Source: an uncultured bacterium (lineage in GTDB: Bacteria; Verrucomicrobiota; Lentisphaeria; Victivallales; UBA1829). Taken from it: DNA of 64,000 bases. The stretch lies in NCBI GenBank assembly GCA_900548385.1, contig URKJ01000003.1, positions 1-64,000 on the forward strand. Direction: 5' to 3'. The position numbers and the translations under genes are program-made. Positions 25,223-34,043 of the stretch are shown piece after piece (the stretch's first letter is position 1; each line of letters opens with the position of its first letter). The notes under the pieces are model-generated. The model searched no databases, was not told where the DNA came from, and saw nothing but the letters and a program-made list of their open reading frames with translations.

Positions 25223-27544
25223 GTGCATTGGATTGATTGGTGTATTACGATAATTCCCCTGATTGCCATTCTGGGGCTGGCCGTTTATTCCGGACGTTAC
25301 ATCCGGGGAGCTGTGGACTTTCTCGCGGCAGGACGCGTCGCGGGGCGCTATGTGATTTCCGTGGGCGATATGGCCTCCGGGTTGAGCGTCATGCTGCTGG
25401 TGGCGATGTGCGAGCAGAAATACCAGATCGGTTACGGTATTGATTTCTGGGCTAAAATCATTGTGCCGGTCGGCATCATTTTTTCGCTTACCGGTTATTG
25501 CACATACCGCTGGCGCGAAACGAAGGTGCTGTCGTTCGGGCAATTTCTGGAAATGCGTTACAACCGGTCGTTCCGCATATTCGCCGCAGCTCTGCGTACC
25601 GCCTCGGAAATGATCGCCAACGCGCTCAGCCCGGCGATCGCGGTGAATTTCTTCATCTATTTCCTGAAACTGCCGCATACGTTCACGGTCTGCGGCGTTG
25701 AGATCACCACCTTTTCTTTCATTCTGGTCATCCTGATCATTCTGGCGCTGATCTGCATCTGGCCGGGAGGACGGGTTTCCCTGCTGCTGACGGATACGTT
25801 CCAGGGGCTGCTGGCCTACCCGGTCTTCGTAATTATCACCGGCTATGTCCTGCTCAATATTTCATGGGGATCGGAAATCGCCCCCACCATGATGGATCGG
25901 GTGCCCGGAGAAAGTTTCCTCAATCCTTATGATGTAAGCAGTCTGCGGGATTTCAATATTTTTTCACTCATCGTCTGGTTTTTCTCCAGTCTGCTCAACC
26001 GCGCCAGCTGGTACGGCAACGATACTTCCGGTTCGGCGAAGACGCCGCATGAACAGAAAATGGCGGGAATTCTCGGCACTTGGCGGAGCGGGTTTTCCAC
26101 CGTCATGCTGATCACGCTCGCCATCATGGTCATAACCATCATGAACCATCGGAACTACGCGCCGCAGGCCAAAGTGATTCGCGACACCCTTTCCGTGCAG
26201 GTTGCCGCCGAAACCATCGGATCCGACGCACAGCGCCGGCAGGTCGTCGATGCGATCACGGCCATGCCTGAACAGCGGCATATCATCGGCGAGGACCGGC
26301 CGCTTTCCCGCAAGGACAACCTTGATACCGGCGTATTCCGGAAAGTTCAGGAGGTCGTCGGTCAGAATGGCGACGGCAATTTTCAACTCCAGAGATTCCG
26401 CACTCTTTACCAGCAGATGATGCTGCCGGTGGTCCTTCGGGAAACGCTGCCGATCGGGTTGCTCGGTCTGCTCGCGCTGCTGATGATCATGTTGGTGCTT
26501 TCGACCGACGATTCGCGGATTTTCAACGCTTCCGCAACCATTCTGCAGGATGTCATCATGCCGCTCCGCAAAGAGCCTTTCACGCCCCGGCAGCATCTGC
26601 TGTGGCTGCGGCTCTGTTCCGTCGGGGTCGCGGGATTTTTTCTGACCTTCAGTCTGTGGTTCGTCCAGCTGGATTATCTCAATATGTTCATGGTGATCAT
26701 GACCTCCATCTGGACAGGCGGAGCGGGTCCGGTAATGATCGGAGGGCTTTACAGCCGCTTCGGCAATACGACTGGAGCTTTCGCCTCGGTTTTCGCCGGA
26801 TCCGGAATCTCCATCGCCGGCATTGTTCTGCAACAGAAATGGGCGCAGCATGTCTATCCCTTTCTGCAGAACCGGGGATGGGATGAAAGCATCGGCAACT
26901 TTCTGACCGCGGTCAGCAGACCGTTCAATCCCTATATTGTATGGGAAATGAGCCCGGAAAAATTCCCGGTCAATTCCTATGAAATATTCATGATCGCAAT
27001 GATCTCCGGCATCATTGCCTATACGGTCGGCTCGCTCGTAACCTATCGGGGACCATATAATCTGGACCGTCTGCTGCATCGCGGCATTTACAACACCGAC
27101 GGCGAAAAGAAGATCCATTCCGCCTGGACCTGGCGGAACGTCATGAGCAAACTGATCGGAATTACGCCGGAATACACTCTCGGCGACCGGATCATCACAT
27201 GGAGCGTATTTCTCTATTCCATCGTCTATCAGTTGGGGATCGCATTTGTGGGCGTTGTCATCTGGAATCTGTTTGCACCATGGCCGATTGAATACTGGAG
27301 CGTATACTTCTACGTCACGATTCTGCTGGTCCCGGCTGTCAGCGGTATCATCACGACGGTGTGGTTCACCTGGGGAGGCATACGCGACACGCTCCGGCTG
27401 TTCCGGGATCTGAAAGCGCGGGTCGACAATCCGCTTGACGACGGACGGGTGACCGGTCAGGTTTCGCTGGCGGATCAATTCAACTTGAAGAACCTGGAAG
27501 GACAGCAGAATTCCAATCTTTCCGGCGATGGGGAAAAACGGTAG
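25223..27544 (+). CDS. SSS-family sodium:solute symporter
   Basis: A 773-residue inner-membrane transporter of the sodium:solute symporter family, with an N-terminus (IIPLIAILGLAVYSGRYIRGAVDFLAAGR) and about a dozen hydrophobic segments. It starts at GTG with AAGGA eight bases upstream; no ATG gives the full N-terminus. At 773 residues it is longer than usual (~500-550). There is a hydrophilic insert of about 90 residues (roughly 310-398) between membrane helices, and the C-terminal tail is long. Its position after the alpha-galactosidase suggests a sugar or glycoside as substrate, but the family also carries amino acids and others. Confidence 0.88.
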   Translation: MHWIDWCITIIPLIAILGLAVYSGRYIRGAVDFLAAGRVAGRYVISVGDMASGLSVMLLVAMCEQKYQIGYGIDFWAKIIVPVGIIFSLTGYCTYRWRETKVLSFGQFLEMRYNRSFRIFAAALRTASEMIANALSPAIAVNFFIYFLKLPHTFTVCGVEITTFSFILVILIILALICIWPGGRVSLLLTDTFQGLLAYPVFVIITGYVLLNISWGSEIAPTMMDRVPGESFLNPYDVSSLRDFNIFSLIVWFFSSLLNRASWYGNDTSGSAKTPHEQKMAGILGTWRSGFSTVMLITLAIMVITIMNHRNYAPQAKVIRDTLSVQVAAETIGSDAQRRQVVDAITAMPEQRHIIGEDRPLSRKDNLDTGVFRKVQEVVGQNGDGNFQLQRFRTLYQQMMLPVVLRETLPIGLLGLLALLMIMLVLSTDDSRIFNASATILQDVIMPLRKEPFTPRQHLLWLRLCSVGVAGFFLTFSLWFVQLDYLNMFMVIMTSIWTGGAGPVMIGGLYSRFGNTTGAFASVFAGSGISIAGIVLQQKWAQHVYPFLQNRGWDESIGNFLTAVSRPFNPYIVWEMSPEKFPVNSYEIFMIAMISGIIAYTVGSLVTYRGPYNLDRLLHRGIYNTDGEKKIHSAWTWRNVMSKLIGITPEYTLGDRIITWSVFLYSIVYQLGIAFVGVVIWNLFAPWPIEYWSVYFYVTILLVPAVSGIITTVWFTWGGIRDTLRLFRDLKARVDNPLDDGRVTGQVSLADQFNLKNLEGQQNSNLSGDGEKR

Positions 27545-27602
27545 GCATTACTCGCTGGGAACAGATTGCAGGAATAATGGAAAGTCGCACAAAATTTCCA
27601 CC

Positions 27603-27746
27603 CGGAACTGGAAGCTCTATGCGTTGGATTTTTCCGGACGCCGCCAGAAAGAGGTTCCGTTCCGGCTGGAGAACGGCAGACTGTGTTTTACCGCGGACAC
27701 AGTCGGGGCGCGGGAGCCGGTTTTCGCCTATGAGCTGATCCGTTGA
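27603..27746 (+). pseudogene. 3' fragment of GH-A gene (duplicate)
   Basis: Almost identical (three differences seen) to the last ~143 bases of the glycosidase gene ending at 18185, including its stop codon and the final FAYELIR. There is no ribosome site or signal peptide in front, and the reading frame before it (from 27528) is unrelated. It is the stub left after deletion or recombination and overlaps the end of the convergent araC gene. Confidence 0.88.
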
Positions 27747-28585
27747 CGCGGTCGTGCATTCCGCAGCAGACGGAATCGGAGCGGCGGGATGCCCGTTTGG
27801 TGTTTGAAAAAATGGCTGAATGCGAAAACCGAAGCAAAACCGCAGAGCGCGGCGATCTCGTCAATCCGCATCAGCGTTTCCCGCAGATAGTACTTTGCAA
27901 GTTCCAGACGCTGTTTGTCGATATAGTTTTTCAGGGATTGCCCGATCTCGGCGCGGAACCGCCGCCGCAGATTGCTTTCGCTCATGTTCAGCTCGTCGGC
28001 AATGTCCTGATTGCTGATCTGGCGGTTGAGATTTTCATTGATGAACCGGATCGCTCCGGCGATCTGCGGCGACATTTTCCGGCTTTCTCCGGCTGTCATT
28101 TTTTCCGCCAGAGAATCTAAAAAACGGAACAGTTCCACGGCAAGCCGCTGGGGCGCGCCGTCGCGGAATGCGGAAAGAAGCTGTTCCAGAAGCGTATAGG
28201 ATTCTCCGTTCAGCGTGCAGACGCCAGACCGCGGCAGGTACGGCTGCGGTTTCCGGAGCGTGAATGTGATGAAGAAACGGCGGTAGTCTGCGGATTTCGG
28301 AGAGAGAAAGCGGAGCTGATAAGGATGGAGCATCAGCATCTGTCCGGGAAGCAGGTCGTACTGCAGCTGATCCACATAATACCGCATTCCCGCGAACGGA
28401 AAAACGAGCGTGTACCGGTAATGGGCGTTCGGCGACGGTGCACAGAAATCGTGATAAAACAGCAGAATATTGTCCGGCAGTTCAAAATCCTCCGGAAGAC
28501 GGAGTCCTTCGTACAGATTTTCCGGTTCCGGCAGCAGATGGGTTTCCGCGTAAAGCTGTTCCAGACGATCGCTGATTCCATTCAT
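27728..28585 (-). CDS. AraC-family transcriptional regulator
   Basis: A 285-residue regulator with a sensor domain (TLVFPFAGMRYYVDQLQYDLLPGQMLMLHPYQLRF region, cupin-like) and a C-terminal AraC double helix-turn-helix (LNMSESNLRRRFRAEIGQS, then IDEIAALCGFASVFAFSHFFKHQTG). GGAGAGGAAG precedes the ATG. Its last residues are read from the duplicated glycosidase fragment, so the natural C-terminus may have been changed by that recombination. It is divergent from the five-gene operon starting at 28.8 kb, its most likely target. Confidence 0.9.
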   Translation of the reverse strand: MNGISDRLEQLYAETHLLPEPENLYEGLRLPEDFELPDNILLFYHDFCAPSPNAHYRYTLVFPFAGMRYYVDQLQYDLLPGQMLMLHPYQLRFLSPKSADYRRFFITFTLRKPQPYLPRSGVCTLNGESYTLLEQLLSAFRDGAPQRLAVELFRFLDSLAEKMTAGESRKMSPQIAGAIRFINENLNRQISNQDIADELNMSESNLRRRFRAEIGQSLKNYIDKQRLELAKYYLRETLMRIDEIAALCGFASVFAFSHFFKHQTGIPPLRFRLLRNARPRQRISS

Positions 28586-28701
28586 TTTTTCTTCCTCTCC
28601 CGTGGACGCAATTCACAAAACGTTTTCTGTAAAATAACGGAATTTGTCAATAATGCAAGTGGATATGATCGTTTTTCACAAATTAACGGTCAGAATAATC
28701 A

Positions 28702-28730
28702 TTGCAACCGTTCACGCCGGATAGTATATT
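28702..28730 (+). promoter_or_regulatory. sigma-70 promoter of five-gene operon
   Basis: TTGCAA, 17 bases and TATATT about 45 bases before the first gene of the operon. The 190-base divergent gap also contains repeated AATTTGT/ACAAATT and ATAATGCAA-like words that could be AraC sites (weak). Confidence 0.6.
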
Positions 28731-28775
28731 CTTCCCGGAACCCCGGAAAACAACCGGATAACAGGGAGAAATTTT

Positions 28776-29825
28776 ATGATTACACAAACGGCTGTCAGTT
28801 ATTACGGGCTCAACTATGTTGAGCATGCCTCCGCCGATTTCACCGAGATGAAAGAGCACGGCTGCACTACGGTGATTCTCGCGGTGACGGAATTCGATTT
28901 TGATTTTTGGCGTCCGAACATTCCGCGGATCGTGAAGGAAGCGCACCGGATCGGGCTCCGCGTTCTGCTGGACCCGTGGGGAATCGGCAAGTATTTCGGC
29001 GGGGAACAGGTCAGTAAATTCCTTCAGAACAATATTGAGAACCGTCAGGTTTCCGCGCTGACGGGCGAGAAACTTCCCTACGCCTGTTTCAACACCAACA
29101 GTTTCCGGGATTATTTCCAGAACATTTGTCTGACCCTTGCGAAAGAGACGGAGGCGGACGGATTTTTCTGGGACGAACCGCATTATGCGTTTCCCAAATC
29201 GTATGCCTCCATCACCGGCGGCGCGGGCGAGGACTGGACCTGCCGCTGTCCCGTCTGCCGGAAAAAGTTTTTTGACTATTACGGCTATGAGATGCCGCAG
29301 GTCATGAATGACGACGTGAAGGCATTCCGCTGGCGCGAAGCGCTTTTCATTCTTTCCGACACCTCGCGGCGGATCAAGGAGATCAAACCGGATATGGAAA
29401 TTACCTGCTGCGTCCATGCGACACTGAACAGCTATTATGTGACCGAATATCGCGGTTACGACAATTGGGATATGGTGGCGTCCTGCCCGTACTTCGACGT
29501 CTTTTCCACGACGATCATCTCCTGGGAGTTGCCAGAGGGATTCTTTGAGCAGATTACCCGCCGAACCGTCGAGATGGCGAAAAAGTACGGCAAAATTTCG
29601 GAACGCTGGCTGATGGGATATTACAAGCAGCCGGGCGATTTCAAACAGCTTGACAGGATCGTCAATCTTTACGAATCCCTCGGCGTGGACCGTCTGGCGG
29701 CATGGACGTACCGGGGCGGGTACGGCACCGTGCTTGCCGCTCCGGATGCGCTCAAGCTCTGGGATGCAATCGGGGAAAATTACAAACGTGTGCTCAAAAA
29801 CAAACCGCGCCGGCGGAATAAATAA
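28776..29825 (+). CDS. TIM-barrel glycosidase-like protein
   Basis: A 349-residue cytoplasmic protein without a signal peptide. It looks like a TIM-barrel glycoside-hydrolase-like protein (ILAVTEFDFDFW, LRVLLDPWGIGKYFGG, GFFWDEPHYAFP, ITCCVHATLNSYY, WTYRGGYGT). FFWDEPHY is a plausible active-site strand end with Asp and Glu. A CxCPxC cluster (CRCPVCRKKF) around residue 150-160 probably binds zinc, which is uncommon in glycosidases. I do not recognise a defined GH family. First gene of an operon that also encodes a SIS isomerase, a Gfo/Idh oxidoreductase and a GH20 enzyme; so it probably works on an imported sugar derivative (inference). Confidence 0.7.
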   Translation: MITQTAVSYYGLNYVEHASADFTEMKEHGCTTVILAVTEFDFDFWRPNIPRIVKEAHRIGLRVLLDPWGIGKYFGGEQVSKFLQNNIENRQVSALTGEKLPYACFNTNSFRDYFQNICLTLAKETEADGFFWDEPHYAFPKSYASITGGAGEDWTCRCPVCRKKFFDYYGYEMPQVMNDDVKAFRWREALFILSDTSRRIKEIKPDMEITCCVHATLNSYYVTEYRGYDNWDMVASCPYFDVFSTTIISWELPEGFFEQITRRTVEMAKKYGKISERWLMGYYKQPGDFKQLDRIVNLYESLGVDRLAAWTYRGGYGTVLAAPDALKLWDAIGENYKRVLKNKPRRRNK

Positions 29826-29845
29826 TTCAGGGAAAGGAGTCCGGA

Positions 29846-30604
29846 ATGGCGAAACTCAATGATTTCGGGTATGTGGCAAAGGCGTTTGCCAACATTCAGG
29901 AAGTGGTCGAAAAACAGGGGGACAACATCGTGAAGGCCGCTTCGCTGATGGCGGATGCGATCCAGAACGACAAACTCATCAATGTGTATGCGGGCGGAGG
30001 GCACACCACGCTGGCGATGGGAGAGATGTTCTTCCGCGCAGGCGGACTTGCCAACATCAACCCGCTGATGGAAACCGCTCTCTCCGTCTTCAATCAGGCT
30101 CTGAAATATCTGGAACTGGAACGGACCGTGAATTTCGGCGCGTCGATCGTGAAATATTACGACCTTCAGCCGGGTGATCTGCTGATCATTTTCCACAACA
30201 TCGGTATCAATCCGGCGACCATTGACGCCGCGATGGAAGCGAAAAAACGCGGTGTCAGGATCATCGCGGTCGCCAGCGGATACTGGCAGAAGGAGATGCC
30301 CGCCGATCACTTCATCCGCCACCCGTCGGGTAAGAATCTGTTCGATTTCGCGGATGTCTGCATTGACGACTACAACCCCGTCGGTGATGCGGTCGTGACG
30401 CTTCCCGGACTTGACACTCCGATTGCGCCGGTTTCCAACGTGGTGGATTTCACGATCGCCCACCTGCTGGAAATCGAGTGCATCCGGCAGTGTCTGGAAC
30501 GCGGATTCATCCCGCCGGTCTGGAACAGCGCCAACGCGCCCGGCGGCGATGAGAAGAACAAAGCGTATCTGGACCGTTACAAACCGAGAATCAAATCGCT
30601 GTAA
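29846..30604 (+). CDS. SIS-domain sugar isomerase-like protein
   Basis: A 252-residue protein with a SIS (sugar isomerase) domain of the kind annotated UPF0309 or sugar-isomerase domain protein. It binds phosphosugars in related families: INVYAGGGHTTLAMGEMFFRAGG near the N-terminus, DLLIIFHNIGINPATIDAAMEAKKRGVRIIAVAS in the middle. A Glu or His for isomerisation is not obvious. AAAGGAG precedes the start, 20 bases after the preceding gene. In an operon with GH20 it could isomerise or deaminate an amino-sugar phosphate or its acid derivative, but no kinase is present, so the substrate may be unphosphorylated or phosphorylated elsewhere. Confidence 0.8.
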   Translation: MAKLNDFGYVAKAFANIQEVVEKQGDNIVKAASLMADAIQNDKLINVYAGGGHTTLAMGEMFFRAGGLANINPLMETALSVFNQALKYLELERTVNFGASIVKYYDLQPGDLLIIFHNIGINPATIDAAMEAKKRGVRIIAVASGYWQKEMPADHFIRHPSGKNLFDFADVCIDDYNPVGDAVVTLPGLDTPIAPVSNVVDFTIAHLLEIECIRQCLERGFIPPVWNSANAPGGDEKNKAYLDRYKPRIKSL

Positions 30605-30615
30605 GGAGAGAATGG

Positions 30616-31353
30616 ATGAATATTGATAAAATGAACGGGGGACTCCGGTTCCTGCTTGAAAAATACTGTCCGGGAAGCCGTGCGTCGATCGCGGCGGAAC
30701 CCGGACCCGGCTGCGGCGCGTCGCTCCGCATGGGAGAGGGCTCCGTCACTCTGCTCCCGTGGCGGGTGGAACGGCGGTTTACCGAATTGAAGAACCTGAC
30801 CGTCAACGGTACGCTGGAAGATGTTTCCACGCTCCGCTTTGCGGTGATGAGCGCGGAAGAGTCCTTGAAAAATCTGCTGTACCGGGAACTGGATCTGAGT
30901 GTGTTTCTCGGTGGTTCGCCGGTCCGGTCCGCATTCGCAGTCACTTCCGGAGACCGCATTGCAAATGTTCTGCTGAAACTGGCGGACGGCAAGAGCGTCA
31001 GCCTGGAATGTTCCGCCGCTCTGCCGGAGGGAACGGAGGCGCTGGATCGTCACGAGATCATCGCCCGCCGCGGGATCGCCTGCGACCGGACGGTTGATAC
31101 GCAGGTTCCGCAGTCGTCGATCTATCTGTTCCGCGCGGGCGGGGAGACCCGTTATACGGATATTGATTCCGAGCTGTACGGACTCGAAAACCGGGAAATC
31201 TGGATTGTCCGGGCGGCGTTTGCTGTCGTGAAGACTCCCGCTCTCGCCGCGGAGTGGAACGCCGCCGGAAAACGTCTCGTCCGTATGACGGATGCCGTTC
31301 TGGAGACAGCCGGAACAGGAAAACCCGCATTGTTTCAGGAGGAACTCGCATGA
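30616..31353 (+). CDS. unrecognised protein in sugar operon
   Basis: A 245-residue protein, no signal peptide or membrane segment. I do not recognise a family. Its second half (LLKLADGKSVSLECSAALPEGTEALD onward, ending NAAGKRLVRMTDAVLETAG) has the beta-strand rhythm and closing helix of a Gfo/Idh C-terminal domain, without the Rossmann half. This is a loose resemblance only. It overlaps the following Gfo/Idh gene by ATGA, so the two are likely made in equal amounts and may form a complex. GGAGAG precedes the ATG. Confidence 0.6.
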   Translation: MNIDKMNGGLRFLLEKYCPGSRASIAAEPGPGCGASLRMGEGSVTLLPWRVERRFTELKNLTVNGTLEDVSTLRFAVMSAEESLKNLLYRELDLSVFLGGSPVRSAFAVTSGDRIANVLLKLADGKSVSLECSAALPEGTEALDRHEIIARRGIACDRTVDTQVPQSSIYLFRAGGETRYTDIDSELYGLENREIWIVRAAFAVVKTPALAAEWNAAGKRLVRMTDAVLETAGTGKPALFQEELA

Positions 31354-32429
31354 AACCCGTAAAAATAGCCATGGCAGCCCTGACGCACGGTCACACCCGG
31401 AAATATTATCAGACGCTCCGCGAAAACGCCAAACTCGACTGGGTGGCGTCCTGCGCGGAAGATCAGCGCGCCAAAGATGTTTACAATCTGTATGACAACG
31501 GCGTGCCCTGCTATCTGAGCATGACGGAGATGTTTGAAAAACATCCGGATATTGAAGCGGTTGTTCTCGCTTCGGCGAACGACCGTCATCTGGAAGAGGT
31601 GAAGGAGTGCGCCCGCCGCGGTGTCCATATCCTCTCCATGAAGATTCCGACGTTCGATATGGCGGAATACGACGAGATGATCCGTGTGGTTGAGGAAGCG
31701 GGGATCGTCTGCCAGATCGAACTGGAAATGCACTACAATCCCGTGGTCCGCCGCCTGAAAGAGCTGATCGAATCCGGAGCGGTCGGGAAGATCCTCTCAA
31801 TGCAGGCGACGAACATCACGCTGTCGCCCGTCTGGGCGTTCCCGTGGCAGGGCGTGCCGGAAGCCAGTTACGGAAAGCGTGTTCCGCTGAAAGAGGGAGA
31901 TCCACGTTTCCGCGGCGGCGCGCTTTGCGACCATCCGCATATCTTCGACCTGATCCGCCATCTGACCGGTTCGGAGTTCGACTGCGTTTATTCGGAAGTC
32001 GCTCCGAACATCCGTCCCGAACTGGAAGTGGAGGATATGATCATGTGCAACGGACGCATGAAGAACGGCGTCGCGTTCCTGTTCGATCCCTCGTGGTCCC
32101 GCATGGAGGAGCGGCTGAAAGTTCCCGCGCCCGGCTGGGAGGTCTTTCCGAAACGGATGCAGGTGGACGTGACCGTCATCGGAGAAAAAGGGACGATCGT
32201 CTGCGACTGCTTCGGTCCGAACGTGTATCACAACGGCGCGCCGAACGACCGTTACACCGTTCAGTATACTTACTTTGACGAGTGGATCGGGCTTGTTGAT
32301 GAGTTCGTTGACTGCATTCGCAATCATAAAACTCCGAAAATCAACTTGAAATGGCACAAACAGACGATAGAGTGTATGAATGCCTGCTATGAGAGCGTCC
32401 GCACCGGGGCGCCCGTTAAAGTCGGCTGA
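31350..32429 (+). CDS. Gfo/Idh/MocA-family oxidoreductase
   Basis: A 359-residue NAD(P)-dependent dehydrogenase of the Gfo/Idh/MocA family, which oxidises or epimerises sugars and sugar acids. The Rossmann region starts at MKPVKIAMAALTHGHTRKYY (the usual GxGxxG is replaced by THGHT). The EKP-like cofactor motif is SMKIPT, which lacks the usual Glu. The substrate-domain His is probably in ALCDHPHIFDLIRHLTG. The start with GGAGG upstream is inside the stop of the preceding gene; a longer frame from 31254 overlaps that gene. Probably redox step of the amino-sugar operon (inference). Confidence 0.87.
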   Translation: MKPVKIAMAALTHGHTRKYYQTLRENAKLDWVASCAEDQRAKDVYNLYDNGVPCYLSMTEMFEKHPDIEAVVLASANDRHLEEVKECARRGVHILSMKIPTFDMAEYDEMIRVVEEAGIVCQIELEMHYNPVVRRLKELIESGAVGKILSMQATNITLSPVWAFPWQGVPEASYGKRVPLKEGDPRFRGGALCDHPHIFDLIRHLTGSEFDCVYSEVAPNIRPELEVEDMIMCNGRMKNGVAFLFDPSWSRMEERLKVPAPGWEVFPKRMQVDVTVIGEKGTIVCDCFGPNVYHNGAPNDRYTVQYTYFDEWIGLVDEFVDCIRNHKTPKINLKWHKQTIECMNACYESVRTGAPVKVG

Positions 32430-32450
32430 TAAAAAAGAAGGAGAGTTTCA

Positions 32451-33926
32451 ATGATTGCAATACCGAGAGAACAGTTTTTGATGGAATCGACGATCCCGGT
32501 CGTTCAGGAACTGCATTTGCAGGACGGCATGTTCCGGATCGCGGACGGAGCGGCGTTTGTTCTGAAAGGCGCACTTGACGCTTCCGCCGCGGAAATCGCA
32601 TCGTCGCTGATCCGCCGTTTCTGGAACTGCGAAGGTGCGGTCACGGTTGCGGAAGTTCCCGCGTCGCTGAAAGAGGAGGAGTATTATCTGGAGGTCGCGC
32701 CGGACCGGATTGAGGTACGCGCCGACACTCCGGCGGCTCTCCGTTATGCGTTTTCGACGCTCCGCCAGCTTGCGGAGTCCGAACGCGGGGTTCTGAAATC
32801 CTCGTATTTCCAGGTGTCCTGTCTGAAAGTTCATGATTTTCCCGCGCTCGGATTTCGCGGAATCCACTTCTGCTGGTTTCCGGAGACCACGGCGGCGGAT
32901 ATGGAGAAGCAGATCCGCATGGCGGCATATTGCAAATTCAACTATGCCGTGGTGGAACCTTGGGGCGTGTTCCCGTTCCGCTCCCGTCCGGAATTCGGCT
33001 GGGAGGATAAGAAAGTTCCGCTGGAAACGTTCCGGCGTCTGGTCCGTCTCGGCAGGGAGCTGGGGATCCGTCTGATTCCGCAGGTCAATATTTTCGGTCA
33101 TGCCGCCGCCTCCCGATGCGGATCCGGAAAACATGCGATGCTGAACCGCCATCCGGAATTCGCGCCGCTGTTTGAAGCCGACGGCTGGTCATGGTGTCTG
33201 TCGAATCCGGAAACACGCAAGTTCCTGACGGACATCTGTCTGGAGATTTTCGAGGTTTTTGAGCGACCGGAATTCTTCCATGTCGGCTGTGACGAAGCGT
33301 ACAACGCGGGAACCTGTTCGCTTTGCGCACAGACCGATTATCCGAAGCTGTTTACGGAGCATCTGCTCTATTTCCGCGATCTCTTCCGCAGTCGCGGTAC
33401 GCGGATCATGATGTGGCACGACATGCTGCTTGACCGCGCCGATCATCGTTGGGACGGCTTTATCTGTTGCGGAACCGGTGTGCTGAGCGAGCTCTACAAG
33501 ACGCTTCCGAAAGACATCGTGATCTGCGACTGGCAGTACCGCTTTGCGCAGAATGAAGACGGCTCCAACCGGGAAGACTGGGTGACATCGGAATTTTTCC
33601 ACGATGCCGGATTCGATACGCTGACTTGTCCGTTCGATGTCGATCAGCAGATCCTCAGCGTGGGACGTCACGCCGCAAAATACGGCCAGTTCGGGCTGCT
33701 GCAGACGACGTGGCATCTGGTGCACCGGAAAGATTATTCGTATTACGACCATGGCGGCTGTGCCGGATGGAATCCCGAAAAAGGTTCCGCCCGGTTCATG
33801 GCGGTCCGCAGGGAAGGGTACAACCGTTATCTGCGCGAGGTGACGCAGGATATGGGGTTGTGGGACTATACGGACCTTGGCCATCATCATTATCAGGTGA
33901 TCCCGTATTCCTATCAGGGCAGCTGA
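32451..33926 (+). CDS. GH20 beta-N-acetylhexosaminidase-like
   Basis: A 491-residue GH20 enzyme, which in known members removes terminal beta-GlcNAc or GalNAc by substrate-assisted catalysis. The N-terminal alpha/beta GH20b-like domain (EEYYLEVAPDRIEVRADTPAALRYAFSTLRQL) is followed by the barrel with HFCWFPET, LIPQVNIFGHAA and the catalytic Asp-Glu pair near residue 280 (FHVGCDEAY). There is no signal peptide, so it acts in the cytoplasm on imported chitobiose- or glycan-derived fragments. GGAGAG sits five bases before the ATG. Last gene of the operon, with a strong terminator after it. Confidence 0.86.
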   Translation: MIAIPREQFLMESTIPVVQELHLQDGMFRIADGAAFVLKGALDASAAEIASSLIRRFWNCEGAVTVAEVPASLKEEEYYLEVAPDRIEVRADTPAALRYAFSTLRQLAESERGVLKSSYFQVSCLKVHDFPALGFRGIHFCWFPETTAADMEKQIRMAAYCKFNYAVVEPWGVFPFRSRPEFGWEDKKVPLETFRRLVRLGRELGIRLIPQVNIFGHAAASRCGSGKHAMLNRHPEFAPLFEADGWSWCLSNPETRKFLTDICLEIFEVFERPEFFHVGCDEAYNAGTCSLCAQTDYPKLFTEHLLYFRDLFRSRGTRIMMWHDMLLDRADHRWDGFICCGTGVLSELYKTLPKDIVICDWQYRFAQNEDGSNREDWVTSEFFHDAGFDTLTCPFDVDQQILSVGRHAAKYGQFGLLQTTWHLVHRKDYSYYDHGGCAGWNPEKGSARFMAVRREGYNRYLREVTQDMGLWDYTDLGHHHYQVIPYSYQGS

Positions 33927-33931
33927 GAGAG

Positions 33932-33959
33932 TCCGGCGTTGAAAAACGCCGGATTTTTT
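33932..33959 (+). terminator. intrinsic terminator
   Basis: A 9-bp stem, TCCGGCGTT/AACGCCGGA, with a GAAA loop and six Ts, directly after the GH20 gene. It closes the five-gene operon. Confidence 0.93.
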
Positions 33960-33983
33960 ACGCCCTTTTTTGAAAAAGAGGGG

Positions 33984-34011
33984 TTGTCTTTTTTACAAAA
34001 TATCCTATAAT
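33984..34011 (+). promoter_or_regulatory. sigma-70 promoter of prepilin gene
   Basis: TTGTCT, 16 bases and TATAAT, about 32 bases before the prepilin start. TATAATTAAAAT is shared with the prepilin locus at 19.5 kb. Confidence 0.7.
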
Positions 34012-34043
34012 TAAAATAGGGTAATAAGAAGAAAGGAGATGGT

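Noticed and set aside
27528..27746. 72-codon small protein gene
   Set aside because: Its end is a copy of another gene's end and its start is unrelated sequence without a ribosome site; called a fragment instead.
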